Shown here in pieces: positions 6,201 to 13,295 of a DNA stretch of 14,664 bases (its first letter is position 1; every line of letters begins with the position of its first letter). The notes beneath the pieces were generated by a model, which did not search any database, had not been told where the DNA came from, and saw only the letters and a list, made by a program, of their open reading frames with translations. The translations under genes were made by a program, and so were the position numbers. Source of the DNA: Caldilineaceae bacterium (GTDB lineage: Bacteria; Chloroflexota; Anaerolineae; Caldilineales; Caldilineaceae). The DNA lies in contig JAHEML010000013.1 in assembly GCA_024643705.1 (NCBI GenBank), positions 1 through 14,664 of the forward strand. Reading direction: 5' to 3'.

Positions 6201-9200
6201 ATGACCATCGGCTACTATCGATTTCCTACCATTCACGGCGAACGCATTGCCTTTGTTTCGGAAGACGATCTCTGGGAAGTACCCGTTATGGGCGGCGTGG
6301 CCCGGCGGCTGACCGCCAATCTGGGCAGTGTCACCTACCCCTTCTATTCGCCCGACGGCGCATGGCTGGCTTTTGTGGGGCGAGAGGAAGGCAATACCGA
6401 GGTCTACATTATGCCCGCCGAAGGAGGCGAGGCTCGACGGCTGACCTACCTGAGCAGCGATTGCCGGGTGCTGGGCTGGAGCCGGGATGGGAGACATATT
6501 CTCTTTATGTCTGCCTACGGCCAAGCCCATCGAGGCGAATACGATCTATACCAGATAGCCGGAGACGCGGCTAATGGGGCCGTGGAAAAATTACCCTACG
6601 GCCCTGCCCGCTCAATAGATTTCGGGCCAGGCGATGGCCTGGTATTGGGGCGCAACACCGGTGATCCCGCCCGCTGGAAACGCTACCGGGGCGGCACGGC
6701 AGGCCATCTGTGGATCGACCGCAATGGCGACGGTGACTTTCAGCCGTATGTGCCCGATATTGCAGGCAACATTGCCTCTCCCATGTGGATAGGTTATGGG
6801 AACGGCGGAAACGGCGATGAGATCAGCAATCGAGAAAACGCGGGCCGGGTCTATTTCGTCAGCGATCACGAGGGGATCGGCAACCTCTACAGCGCCCGAC
6901 CCGATGGCAGTGATCTGACCCGCCACACGGATCACGAGGACTACTACGTGCGCAATCCGGCCACAGACGGCACGCGCATCGTCTACCACGCGGGCGCAGA
7001 CCTTTTTGTCTTCGACCCGGCCAGCGGCGCGAGTAATCCAGTAGCCGTTACTTATCGCAGCCCTCGGGTACAACGCAACCGCAAATTTGTCTACGCAGGC
7101 CGCTACATGGACAGCGCCAGTATGAACCCCAAAGGCACGGCCTTGGCTATCAACACCCGGGGCAAGACTTTCGCCTTCCACAACCACGAGGGGGCGGTTG
7201 TCCAATTGGGCGAACGCGATGGGGTGCGCTACCGGCTGGCCGACTATCTCAACGATGGCAAACGCATTTTGATGATCAGCGATGCCAGCGGCGAAGAACG
7301 GCTGGAAATCCACAGCCGCGTGCCGGGCATCGAACCACAGCGATTGGAACAAGCCGAGTTTGGCAGGGCCATCGAGCTTCAGGTTTCGCCCACCCACGAT
7401 CAGGTGGCGCTGACCAACCATCGCCACGAGTTGCTTCTCATCGACCTGGAAAGCCAGTCGGTCACCGTTGTAGACCGCAGCCCCTTTCGGCGCATTGGAG
7501 GCATGGATTGGTCGCCCGATGGTCGCTGGCTGGCTTACAGTTTTTCTGCCACCCGCCAGACCTCCGAAATCCGGCTCTACCGTCTGGCTGATCCCGATGC
7601 AGAAGACGAAAATTTGCGCGAGGGCAAGCTCTTCCCTGTCACCCGACCCGTGCTGCGGGATGTGCGCCCAGCCTTCGACGCGGACGGATGCTACCTCTAC
7701 TTTCTTTCCTACCGAGAGTTCAATCCGGTTTCCGATACACTCTCCTTCGCGCTCAGTTTCCCCAGGGGTGCGCGGCCCTATCTGGTCACCTTGCAAGCTG
7801 ATCTGCCCAATCCTTTCGTACCCCAACCGGAGGAAGAGCCGGAGGAAGACGATGACGATGACACTGGCGACGAAGAAGATGGTGACGAAGAAGAGGATGA
7901 TGGGCTTGATGATGGGGAGATGGACGACGAAGATGGTGAGGATGGGGAAGACGATGAGGAAGATGATGAGAACGATAACCTACCGCTGGACGATGATCTG
8001 GAAGGGGAAGACCCAGACGACGGATATGGCGAAGGTGATGGCGAAGGTGATGACTTCGACGACGGCGATGATCCGGACGATTATGATGGGGATGATGAGG
8101 AAAGCCACGATTCTCACCATTTTTCCCGACGGTGGACGGATGGCACCCAGGACAAAGCCCCAGTAGACGGAAAACCTGGAGAGACCAACAAAGAAGACGA
8201 CAAAGCATCTGCCGCAAACGAAGCAAAGAGGAATAAAGGTAAAGAAGATAAGAGGAAGGATAAACCCATCCGCATTGATCTGGACGGAATCGCCGACCGG
8301 GTGTTACCTTTCCCCGTCCCCGAAGGACGCTACGGCCAGATCGTCGGCGCGCCAGGCAAAGCCGTTTTCACCATCCTCCCCATCAAGGGCGGCCAGGAAG
8401 ACGACGAGGACGATGAAGGCCGAGGAGGCGACGGCCTGTTGCGGGCGTGGAATTTCAAGGAATTCCGGGCCGACACCTTAGTCGAGGGTGTCAATGGATT
8501 TGGCCTCTCTCGCAATCGCAAAAAGCTGCTCTACTTTTCCCACAACAGGCTGCGCGTGATCCCCGCGGGGGAGAAACCAGCCAGCGAGAGCGGCAACCCG
8601 CGCAAGACGGGCTGGATCGACCTGAGCAGGGCAAAAGTCTCTGTCGATCCCCAAAGCGAGTGGGAGCAGATGTTCCGTGAAGCCTGGCGGTTGCAACGGG
8701 ATCACTTCTGGAACGAAGAGATGTCCGAAGTGGACTGGCAGACCGTCTATCACCGCTACTTTCCACTCATCAAACGGGTGAGCAGCCGAACAGAATTCAG
8801 CGACCTGATGTGGGAGATGCAGGGCGAATTAGGGACAAGCCATGCCTATGAGATCGGCGGTGATTATCGTCCCCGGCCCAACTTTGATCAGGGTTTCTTG
8901 GGGGCTAGCACCACGTGGGATCCAACGGCCAATGGCTATCGACTGGACGATTTTATCCTCGGTGATTCCTGGGACGGCGAGGCCCACTCGCCGTTGGCTA
9001 TGCCGGGGGTCGATGTGCGCCCCGGTGATCTGCTGATAGCGGTCAACGGCCAGCCGGTGAACGCAGCAACTAGCCCAGCCCAGTTGCTAGTGAACCAGGC
9101 CAACGAAGAGGTTCTGTTGACCCTCCGCCGGGAGGCTGAAAAGGCAACAGAAAAAGAGACAGAAAAGGCAGAAACGCCGGAAAACCCTGCGGCAGAGAGC

Positions 9201-9959
9201 AAGCAGGCCAAAAAGAGTCACAATGGGCTACACACAGTCACCGTGTATACCCTTGCCAACGAGCGCGCTGCTCGCTACCGCGCCTGGGTGAATGGCAATC
9301 GCCAGCGGGTCCACGAAGCCAGCGGCGGGCAGGTGGGCTATGTGCATATCCCCGATATGGGCAGCACCGGCTATGCAGAATTTCACCGGGGCTACCTGGC
9401 AGAAGTAGACAAACCAGCGTTGATTGTGGATGTACGCTTCAATGGGGGTGGCAATGTCAGCTCGTTGCTGCTGGACAAACTGGCCCGTCGTCGGTTGGGC
9501 TACGATCTGGAGCGCTGGGGCGGCTATTCTCCATACCCGCGGGAATCGGTAGCTGGGCCACTGCTGGCGCTAACCAACGAACACGCGGGCAGTGATGGCG
9601 ACATTTTTAGCCATAGTTTCAAGATGATGGGACTAGGGCCACTGGTGGGTAAACGCACTTGGGGCGGTGTGGTGGGCATATGGCCCCGCCACGCGCTGGT
9701 AGACGGTACCGTCACCACCCAGCCCGAATTCAGCTTCTGGTTCGAAGATGTGGGCTGGAATATAGAGAATTATGGGACTGACCCGGACATCGAAGTAGAC
9801 ATCACCCCCCAAGACTACCAGGCTGGACGAGATACACAATTAGAGCGCTCCATCGAAGAAATAATGAAGCTACTGGAGGCCAAACCACCCATGCAACCGC
9901 CAGATGCCAGCAGCCGCCCCAGCCGGGCGTTGCCGAAATTGCCGCCGCGCCAGACGTAG
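6201..9959 (+). CDS. Tricorn-family protease (S41) with a polyacidic insertion
   Basis: The 1252-residue product is a Tricorn-type protease, a large cytoplasmic self-compartmentalising peptidase that cuts oligopeptides. Order: beta-propeller blades with WSRDG/YSPDG/WSPDG repeats (about 20-540), an Asp/Glu tract (544-637), a C1 region with MFREAWRLQRDHFWNE, a PDZ domain (about 925-1015), and the S41 core. The catalytic set lines up with Thermoplasma Tricorn Ser745/His746/Ser965/Glu1023: Ser880-His881 in GELGTSHAYE, nucleophile Ser1131 in EHAGSDGD, Glu1189 in WNIENYGTDPD. Asp1102 fits the Tricorn residue linked to basic P1 preference. No signal peptide is present. The start at 6201 gives the family N-terminus TIGYYRFPTIHGERI; the ribosome site is weak. 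It is about 180 residues longer than the archaeal enzyme because of two low-complexity insertions. Confidence 0.92.
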   Translation: MTIGYYRFPTIHGERIAFVSEDDLWEVPVMGGVARRLTANLGSVTYPFYSPDGAWLAFVGREEGNTEVYIMPAEGGEARRLTYLSSDCRVLGWSRDGRHILFMSAYGQAHRGEYDLYQIAGDAANGAVEKLPYGPARSIDFGPGDGLVLGRNTGDPARWKRYRGGTAGHLWIDRNGDGDFQPYVPDIAGNIASPMWIGYGNGGNGDEISNRENAGRVYFVSDHEGIGNLYSARPDGSDLTRHTDHEDYYVRNPATDGTRIVYHAGADLFVFDPASGASNPVAVTYRSPRVQRNRKFVYAGRYMDSASMNPKGTALAINTRGKTFAFHNHEGAVVQLGERDGVRYRLADYLNDGKRILMISDASGEERLEIHSRVPGIEPQRLEQAEFGRAIELQVSPTHDQVALTNHRHELLLIDLESQSVTVVDRSPFRRIGGMDWSPDGRWLAYSFSATRQTSEIRLYRLADPDAEDENLREGKLFPVTRPVLRDVRPAFDADGCYLYFLSYREFNPVSDTLSFALSFPRGARPYLVTLQADLPNPFVPQPEEEPEEDDDDDTGDEEDGDEEEDDGLDDGEMDDEDGEDGEDDEEDDENDNLPLDDDLEGEDPDDGYGEGDGEGDDFDDGDDPDDYDGDDEESHDSHHFSRRWTDGTQDKAPVDGKPGETNKEDDKASAANEAKRNKGKEDKRKDKPIRIDLDGIADRVLPFPVPEGRYGQIVGAPGKAVFTILPIKGGQEDDEDDEGRGGDGLLRAWNFKEFRADTLVEGVNGFGLSRNRKKLLYFSHNRLRVIPAGEKPASESGNPRKTGWIDLSRAKVSVDPQSEWEQMFREAWRLQRDHFWNEEMSEVDWQTVYHRYFPLIKRVSSRTEFSDLMWEMQGELGTSHAYEIGGDYRPRPNFDQGFLGASTTWDPTANGYRLDDFILGDSWDGEAHSPLAMPGVDVRPGDLLIAVNGQPVNAATSPAQLLVNQANEEVLLTLRREAEKATEKETEKAETPENPAAESKQAKKSHNGLHTVTVYTLANERAARYRAWVNGNRQRVHEASGGQVGYVHIPDMGSTGYAEFHRGYLAEVDKPALIVDVRFNGGGNVSSLLLDKLARRRLGYDLERWGGYSPYPRESVAGPLLALTNEHAGSDGDIFSHSFKMMGLGPLVGKRTWGGVVGIWPRHALVDGTVTTQPEFSFWFEDVGWNIENYGTDPDIEVDITPQDYQAGRDTQLERSIEEIMKLLEAKPPMQPPDASSRPSRALPKLPPRQT
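7830..8111 (+). repeat. Asp/Glu low-complexity tract inside the Tricorn gene
   Basis: The codons for residues 544-637 are almost all GAT, GAC, GAA, GAG or GGN: 63 of 94 residues are Asp or Glu. A 12-bp tandem duplication GGCGAAGGTGAT is visible at 8028-8051, pointing to growth by slippage. A Lys-rich segment (KRNKGKEDKRKDK) follows before the fold resumes. Confidence 0.9.
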
Positions 9960-9993
9960 AATTACAACTGTTGTACCCACGATGTTTAGTAAA

Positions 9994-9999
9994 AAGGAG
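9994..9999 (+). promoter_or_regulatory. Ribosome binding site of the PPOX-family gene
   Basis: AAGGAG is six bases before the ATG at 10006. The frame is open upstream to 9904 but overlaps the protease gene there; this site decides for the internal start. Confidence 0.8.
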
Positions 10000-10005
10000 T
10001 TCGCA

Positions 10006-10515
10006 ATGCCCACAATCGATCGCCCCGCGTTGGTTTCTGGCTATGGCCTGCTACCAGAGAGCGAAGGCAAAGGACTGCTCCCCTGGAGCTGGGCCACCGA
10101 ACGGCTGGAACATTCCCGAAACTATTGGATTGCCACCACCCGACCCAATGGCCGCCCCCACGTCATGCCTGTATGGGGTGTTTGGATGGATAATGCACTC
10201 TACTTCGGCACAGACCCAGCTTCTGTCAAAGGGCGCAACATCCAGGCCAACCCAGCCATCGCCGCCCATTTGGAGAGCGGCGACGAAGTGGTGGTGCTGG
10301 AAGGTGTGGCGGAAACAGTCAGCGACAAAGCGCTGCTGGCCCGTCTCTATCAAGTATACGGCGTAAAATATGACATCCAACTGGGGCCGCAGACAGCGGA
10401 TGATCCCGGCGACTATCCATACACGCTCGTTCTGCGTCCCCAGCGCGCGCTTGCTTGGCTGGAAAGCGACTTCCCCGGCACGGCCACCCGCTGGCGTTTC
10501 GACAAATTGGGGTAG
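10006..10515 (+). CDS. PPOX/FDOR-family flavin- or F420-binding protein
   Basis: The 169-residue product belongs to the pyridoxamine-5'-phosphate oxidase-like split-barrel superfamily. Seen: NYWIATTRPNGRPHVMPVWG (39-58), the strand-turn-strand that opens the barrel; ALYFGTDPASVKGRNIQANP (64-83), whose Ser/Lys/Arg positions bind cofactor phosphate in this family; and HLESGDEVVVLEGVAE (88-103). A C-terminal WRFDK ends the domain. These short proteins bind FMN, F420 or haem and act as reductases on small molecules; true PLP synthesis by such proteins is doubtful. The pattern recalls the F420-dependent FDOR-B group, but the cofactor cannot be settled from sequence. It lies 46 bases after the protease gene with its own strong ribosome site and may share its transcript. 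Confidence 0.82.
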   Translation: MPTIDRPALVSGYGLLPESEGKGLLPWSWATERLEHSRNYWIATTRPNGRPHVMPVWGVWMDNALYFGTDPASVKGRNIQANPAIAAHLESGDEVVVLEGVAETVSDKALLARLYQVYGVKYDIQLGPQTADDPGDYPYTLVLRPQRALAWLESDFPGTATRWRFDKLG

Positions 10516-10610
10516 GAGCGGGGAACAAAACAATCGGAGAGTGCGTCTAATCGCATAATTCGATTTGGTTCCAGATAATCAGCCCATACAGCGCCAGGAT
10601 CCCGCCCACT

Positions 10611-11114
10611 ATGCCCAACTCATATCCCAGTCAAGCACGTTTCTTTGCTTCCATGTTCTTTCTGGTCCTGTTCACATTTGTGTTGGCTGCGTGTAATGGG
10701 GGCGTCCCCACCACATGGCGCATCGATTACCAAAACCGGACGGCTTATCACCCCATTTGCACCATTTGCCTCATTCCTTTCCCAGCGGGTGCGAACGCGA
10801 CTGGGGGTTCTCCAATGACGACACAGACCTTCGCTGTTGCGGTCAAAGACCTGAACCCGGCTGAACTAACCCAATTCTACGCGGACGCATTGGCAAAGGA
10901 TGGCTGGGCGTGGGCACCCAATACCGATCCAAACAAATATGTCGCCCCTGCCAATAACATTTTTGTCGCCGCTAAAGCTGGGCACGCCTACGACGTAACA
11001 ATCGGTCTGGGTGCTGAAGGGACACCCTATTCCGCTTTCATGGAATTGGTCCCCCAGGAGTGCCCATTTTCGAATTCGGACGCAACGATCTGCGGCTACG
11101 GCCCCAGCAAATAG
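10611..11114 (+). CDS. Small putative lipoprotein of unknown function
   Basis: I do not recognise this 167-residue product. It has a lipoprotein signal, FFLVLFTFVLAAC (lipobox LAAC, Cys28), so it should be membrane-anchored outside the cytoplasm. After the signal come a CTIC motif (Cys50, Cys53) and two further cysteines near the C-terminus (Cys151, Cys161), enough for two disulfides. The middle, LNPAELTQFYADALAKDGWA (81-100), reads like a helix followed by a strand as in small alpha/beta lipoproteins in which a residue pair (Gly-Trp) ends the helix. The ATG at 10611 has only a distant AGGA; the next ATG (10653) would cut into the signal peptide and has no ribosome site. A 95-base gap separates it from the PPOX gene. 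Immediately downstream is a decayed methyltransferase. Confidence 0.65.
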   Translation: MPNSYPSQARFFASMFFLVLFTFVLAACNGGVPTTWRIDYQNRTAYHPICTICLIPFPAGANATGGSPMTTQTFAVAVKDLNPAELTQFYADALAKDGWAWAPNTDPNKYVAPANNIFVAAKAGHAYDVTIGLGAEGTPYSAFMELVPQECPFSNSDATICGYGPSK

Positions 11115-11120
11115 CGGCGT

Positions 11121-11636
11121 CGCCTTTGGGGCAAGGAATTTGGCATAAATGGCGTAGGCATCAACGTGCGCCAAGGTGTGCGAACGCACCCGGCACAAAT
11201 TCGTCGCACTGGGCTGGCAAGACCGCTTTGAAATTGTCCGCGCCAGAGGAGCCGACTAGGCCTACACACCCGGCACCTTCGACAGTGCCACCTGTATCGG
11301 CGCGACTTTTGTCTGGGTGGTTTTCGTGAGACCACCGGGAGGGATGCGATCGGCTATCCCTCCCGGTGGCAGCCTGGTCATCGGCGGCGACCTTTGGCGT
11401 ACATCCCAAACACCGCCGGCCTATGTCCGCCAAGAGCAATGCGAGAAGTGCCAGCCAGGACGACTGGGATCAACGAGGCCAATACCTGGCGAGGGCTGCT
11501 CGATTGGCTGGCCGAAAACCCCGACCATTCAGATCAGGACGAAGTACACAAGCATTTACGCGAGAGTCAGGACGAATGCATCGGCTACATGCGGGAATAT
11601 GTAGGCAGGGTTATCTATGTGCTGCAAAAATTCTAG
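11121..11636 (+). pseudogene. Decayed SAM-dependent methyltransferase (5' truncated, frameshifted)
   Basis: No single frame is open, but pieces in changing frames follow a class I methyltransferase of the type annotated in Chloroflexi. In order: FGINGVGIN (11139 on, one frame), RHKFVALGWQDRFEIV and, after an in-frame TAG at 11257-11259, FDSATCIGATFVW (second frame), GGFRETT (shifted), MRSAIPPGGSLVIGGDLW (second frame again), ASQDDWDQ (third frame), then EANTWRGLLDWLAENPDH to YMREYVGRVIYVLQKF and TAG at 11634-11636. That is one stop and at least four frame changes. The N-terminal part with the Gly-rich SAM loop is missing at the border with the lipoprotein gene, and roughly 30 residues seem lost between the DLW and DDWDQ blocks. 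The intact neighbours argue against general sequencing error. Confidence 0.8.
11332..11369. repeat. Perfect 14-bp inverted repeat inside the methyltransferase remnant
   Basis: CCACCGGGAGGGAT (11332-11345) pairs exactly with ATCCCTCCCGGTGG (11356-11369) around a 10-base loop. It sits where the remnant's reading frame changes and changes back. There is no T-run after it, so it is not a typical terminator. Confidence 0.75.
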
Positions 11637-11665
11637 GTCGGGCTAACAGCCTCACCCACGGGAAT

Positions 11666-11669
11666 GGAG
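11666..11669 (+). promoter_or_regulatory. Ribosome binding site deciding the aldo/keto reductase start
   Basis: GGAG lies six bases before the ATG at 11676. It overlaps the in-frame ATG at 11664, which has no comparable site, so the downstream start is chosen. Confidence 0.7.
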
Positions 11670-11675
11670 AATCGT

Positions 11676-12662
11676 ATGAATTATCGTTCATTGGGCAATA
11701 CAGGACTGAAAGTTTCGATCCTGGGCTTTGGCTGCGGTGCGATTGGCGGACTGCTGGTACGGGGTAGCTACCCGGACATGCGGGCTACTGTCGCCCGGGC
11801 CATCGAACTGGGTGTCACCTATTTCGACACCGCTTCTATGTATGGCAACGGTCAATCCGAGGCCAATTTGGGCGCAGTGTTGCGGGAACTGGGCGAAGCC
11901 CAAGGCGGGCGCGTGATTGTGGGTACAAAGGTGCGGCTGGGCGCAGATGCCGATGGACGCATTGCCGAAGCGGTGACGGAATCGGTCGAGGGCAGCCTAC
12001 GCCGATTGGGCACAGAACAGGTAGACCTGATCCAGTTCCACAACCGCATGGACCACCAGAGCCGACCCGCCGAGGATCACTGGTCGGTGGCTGATCTGCT
12101 GACAGTGGCCGAGACATTCCAGGGTTTGCAGCAGCAGGGCAAAGTGCGCTTCTGGGGGTTCACTGGCCTGGGCGAACCCGCTGTCGTTTTGGAAGCCATC
12201 CAAAGCGGCGCGCTCCACTCGGTGCAAAGCTGCTACAACCTGCTCAACCCCAGTGCGGGCCAGGCTGTGGACAGCGAGTTCCCCTATGAAAACTACAGCC
12301 AGATGATCGATGCCGCCGGTGCGCAAGGAATGGGTGTGATCGCCATCCGTGTGCTGGCCGGTGGCGCGTTGGCAGGCACGCCGGATCGTCACCCTGTGGC
12401 TGCGCCCGCCCCCAACCCTATCGGTTCGGCAAAGGATTATGCCAGCGATGTGGCCCACGCCCAGCGCTTCGGCTTTTTGGTGGACGATGGTTACGCCGAC
12501 ACTCTGGCCGAGGCCGCTATCCGTTTTGTCATCAGCAAGCCCCAGGTTTCCAGCGCCCTGGTTGGTACATCCAATCAGCAGCAGTTGGAAGCAGCAGTGG
12601 CCGCGGTAGAGCGGGGGCCACTGCCCGACGATGCGCTAGAACGAATCGCAACCGTGCAGTAG
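11676..12662 (+). CDS. Aldo/keto reductase family oxidoreductase
   Basis: The 328-residue product is an NAD(P)H-dependent aldo/keto reductase with a TIM-barrel fold. It begins MNYRSLGNTGLKVSILGFG, the usual first strand. The catalytic tetrad is visible: Asp51 in YFDTA, Tyr56 in SMYGNG, Lys85 in VGTKV, His122 in IQFHN. The cofactor end ALVGTSNQQQLEAAV near the C-terminus is also present, and WGFTGLGE and SCYNLLNP match barrel strands 6 and 7 of the family. No signal peptide, so cytoplasmic. The physiological substrate cannot be told. It starts 39 bases after the methyltransferase remnant, and its stop TAG falls inside the first unit of a short tandem repeat that runs to the thpR start, 36 bases downstream, so the two genes are likely cotranscribed. 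Confidence 0.92.
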   Translation: MNYRSLGNTGLKVSILGFGCGAIGGLLVRGSYPDMRATVARAIELGVTYFDTASMYGNGQSEANLGAVLRELGEAQGGRVIVGTKVRLGADADGRIAEAVTESVEGSLRRLGTEQVDLIQFHNRMDHQSRPAEDHWSVADLLTVAETFQGLQQQGKVRFWGFTGLGEPAVVLEAIQSGALHSVQSCYNLLNPSAGQAVDSEFPYENYSQMIDAAGAQGMGVIAIRVLAGGALAGTPDRHPVAAPAPNPIGSAKDYASDVAHAQRFGFLVDDGYADTLAEAAIRFVISKPQVSSALVGTSNQQQLEAAVAAVERGPLPDDALERIATVQ

Positions 12663-12695
12663 AATGCAGTAGAATGCAGTAGACTATGCAGTAGA
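12654..12695 (+). repeat. Four 10-bp tandem units (ATGCAGTAGA) between aldo/keto reductase and thpR
   Basis: Units at 12654 (GTGCAGTAGA), 12664, 12674 and 12686 (ATGCAGTAGA); the third and fourth are separated by two extra bases. The first contains the reductase stop codon (TAG 12660-12662). Each complete unit reads ATG-CAG-TAG, a start-Gln-stop mini frame (GTG in the first). The last TAG ends four bases before the thpR ATG. Confidence 0.85.
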
Positions 12696-12698
12696 CCC

Positions 12699-13295
12699 AT
12701 GCGTACTTTCATCGCCATCGACATTCCTGAAAAGTTGCGTACCCGCCTGGCATCTGTGCGCGCAGAGCTGGCTGCGCTGTTGGCCGACCAAAAGATGGCT
12801 TCTGTGCCGCGCTGGAACAGCCACGAGAACTACCATCTCACCCTGCGCTTTTTGGGGGAGACAACCGCCGAGCAACGCGACGCCGTTGGGGCCATGTTGG
12901 CGGATGTTGCCCAGGGTTGCGCTCCCTTTTCGCTGGGATTGGCTGGATTGGGTGCTTTTGCCAACTGGCGGCAGATGCGGGTGCTGTGGGTCGGGGTAAC
13001 GGGGGATTTATCTACGCTGCTGTCTGTGCAGGCGCAGATCGAAGGTGGGGTGCGGGCTTGCGGGTTCGCTGCCGACCGATTGGGATATCATCCTCACGCA
13101 ACCCTGGCATACGTGAACAAAGGGGTCAACCGCCGGCTCGTGCAAGAAGCCGGGACATTTCTATCGGCACAAACAAAACTGGCCCAGGATTTGGGCCAGT
13201 GGAAAGTCTCGGAATTGGTGTTGATGCGGAGTGATCCCCGCCCCAGCGGAGCAGAGTATACAGTGCTGGGGCGGTATCGGTTAGGATCGGGGTAG
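12699..13295 (+). CDS. thpR: RNA 2',3'-cyclic phosphodiesterase (2H phosphoesterase)
   Basis: The 198-residue product is ThpR (formerly 2'-5' RNA ligase LigT), which opens 2',3'-cyclic phosphates on RNA ends to 2'-phosphates and belongs to the 2H phosphoesterases. The N-terminus MRTFIAIDIP is canonical. The two catalytic HxT motifs are present: HLT at 46-48 in YHLTLRFLGE and HAT at 133-135 in GYHPHATLAYV. The length is usual and no targeting signal is seen. There is no clear ribosome binding site; instead the ATG follows the stop of a repeated mini frame by four bases, so initiation could depend on ribosomes arriving from the reductase gene. Its 3' end overlaps the converging Amt-like gene by 15 bases. 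Confidence 0.92.
   Translation: MRTFIAIDIPEKLRTRLASVRAELAALLADQKMASVPRWNSHENYHLTLRFLGETTAEQRDAVGAMLADVAQGCAPFSLGLAGLGAFANWRQMRVLWVGVTGDLSTLLSVQAQIEGGVRACGFAADRLGYHPHATLAYVNKGVNRRLVQEAGTFLSAQTKLAQDLGQWKVSELVLMRSDPRPSGAEYTVLGRYRLGSG

Noticed and set aside
6612..7826. 404-residue open frame on the minus strand
   Set aside because: It lies wholly inside the Tricorn protease coding region, shows no domain motif, and is explained by GC-rich codon use in the real gene.
7495..8166. Met/Lys-rich frame (+) and the His/Arg-rich minus-strand frame at 7786-8226 over the acidic tract
   Set aside because: GAT/GAA repeats read in other frames give Met, Lys, Arg and His runs without stops. The protease frame continues through with conserved domains on both sides.
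4684..9959. Hydrolase as a Tricorn partner, as the F1 aminopeptidase is in archaea
   Set aside because: The hydrolase is a lipoprotein outside the membrane while Tricorn is cytoplasmic, and they are transcribed divergently.
10549..10565. Short inverted repeat AATCG-N7-CGATT after the PPOX gene
   Set aside because: Arms of only five bases with no T-run; expected by chance and too weak for a terminator.
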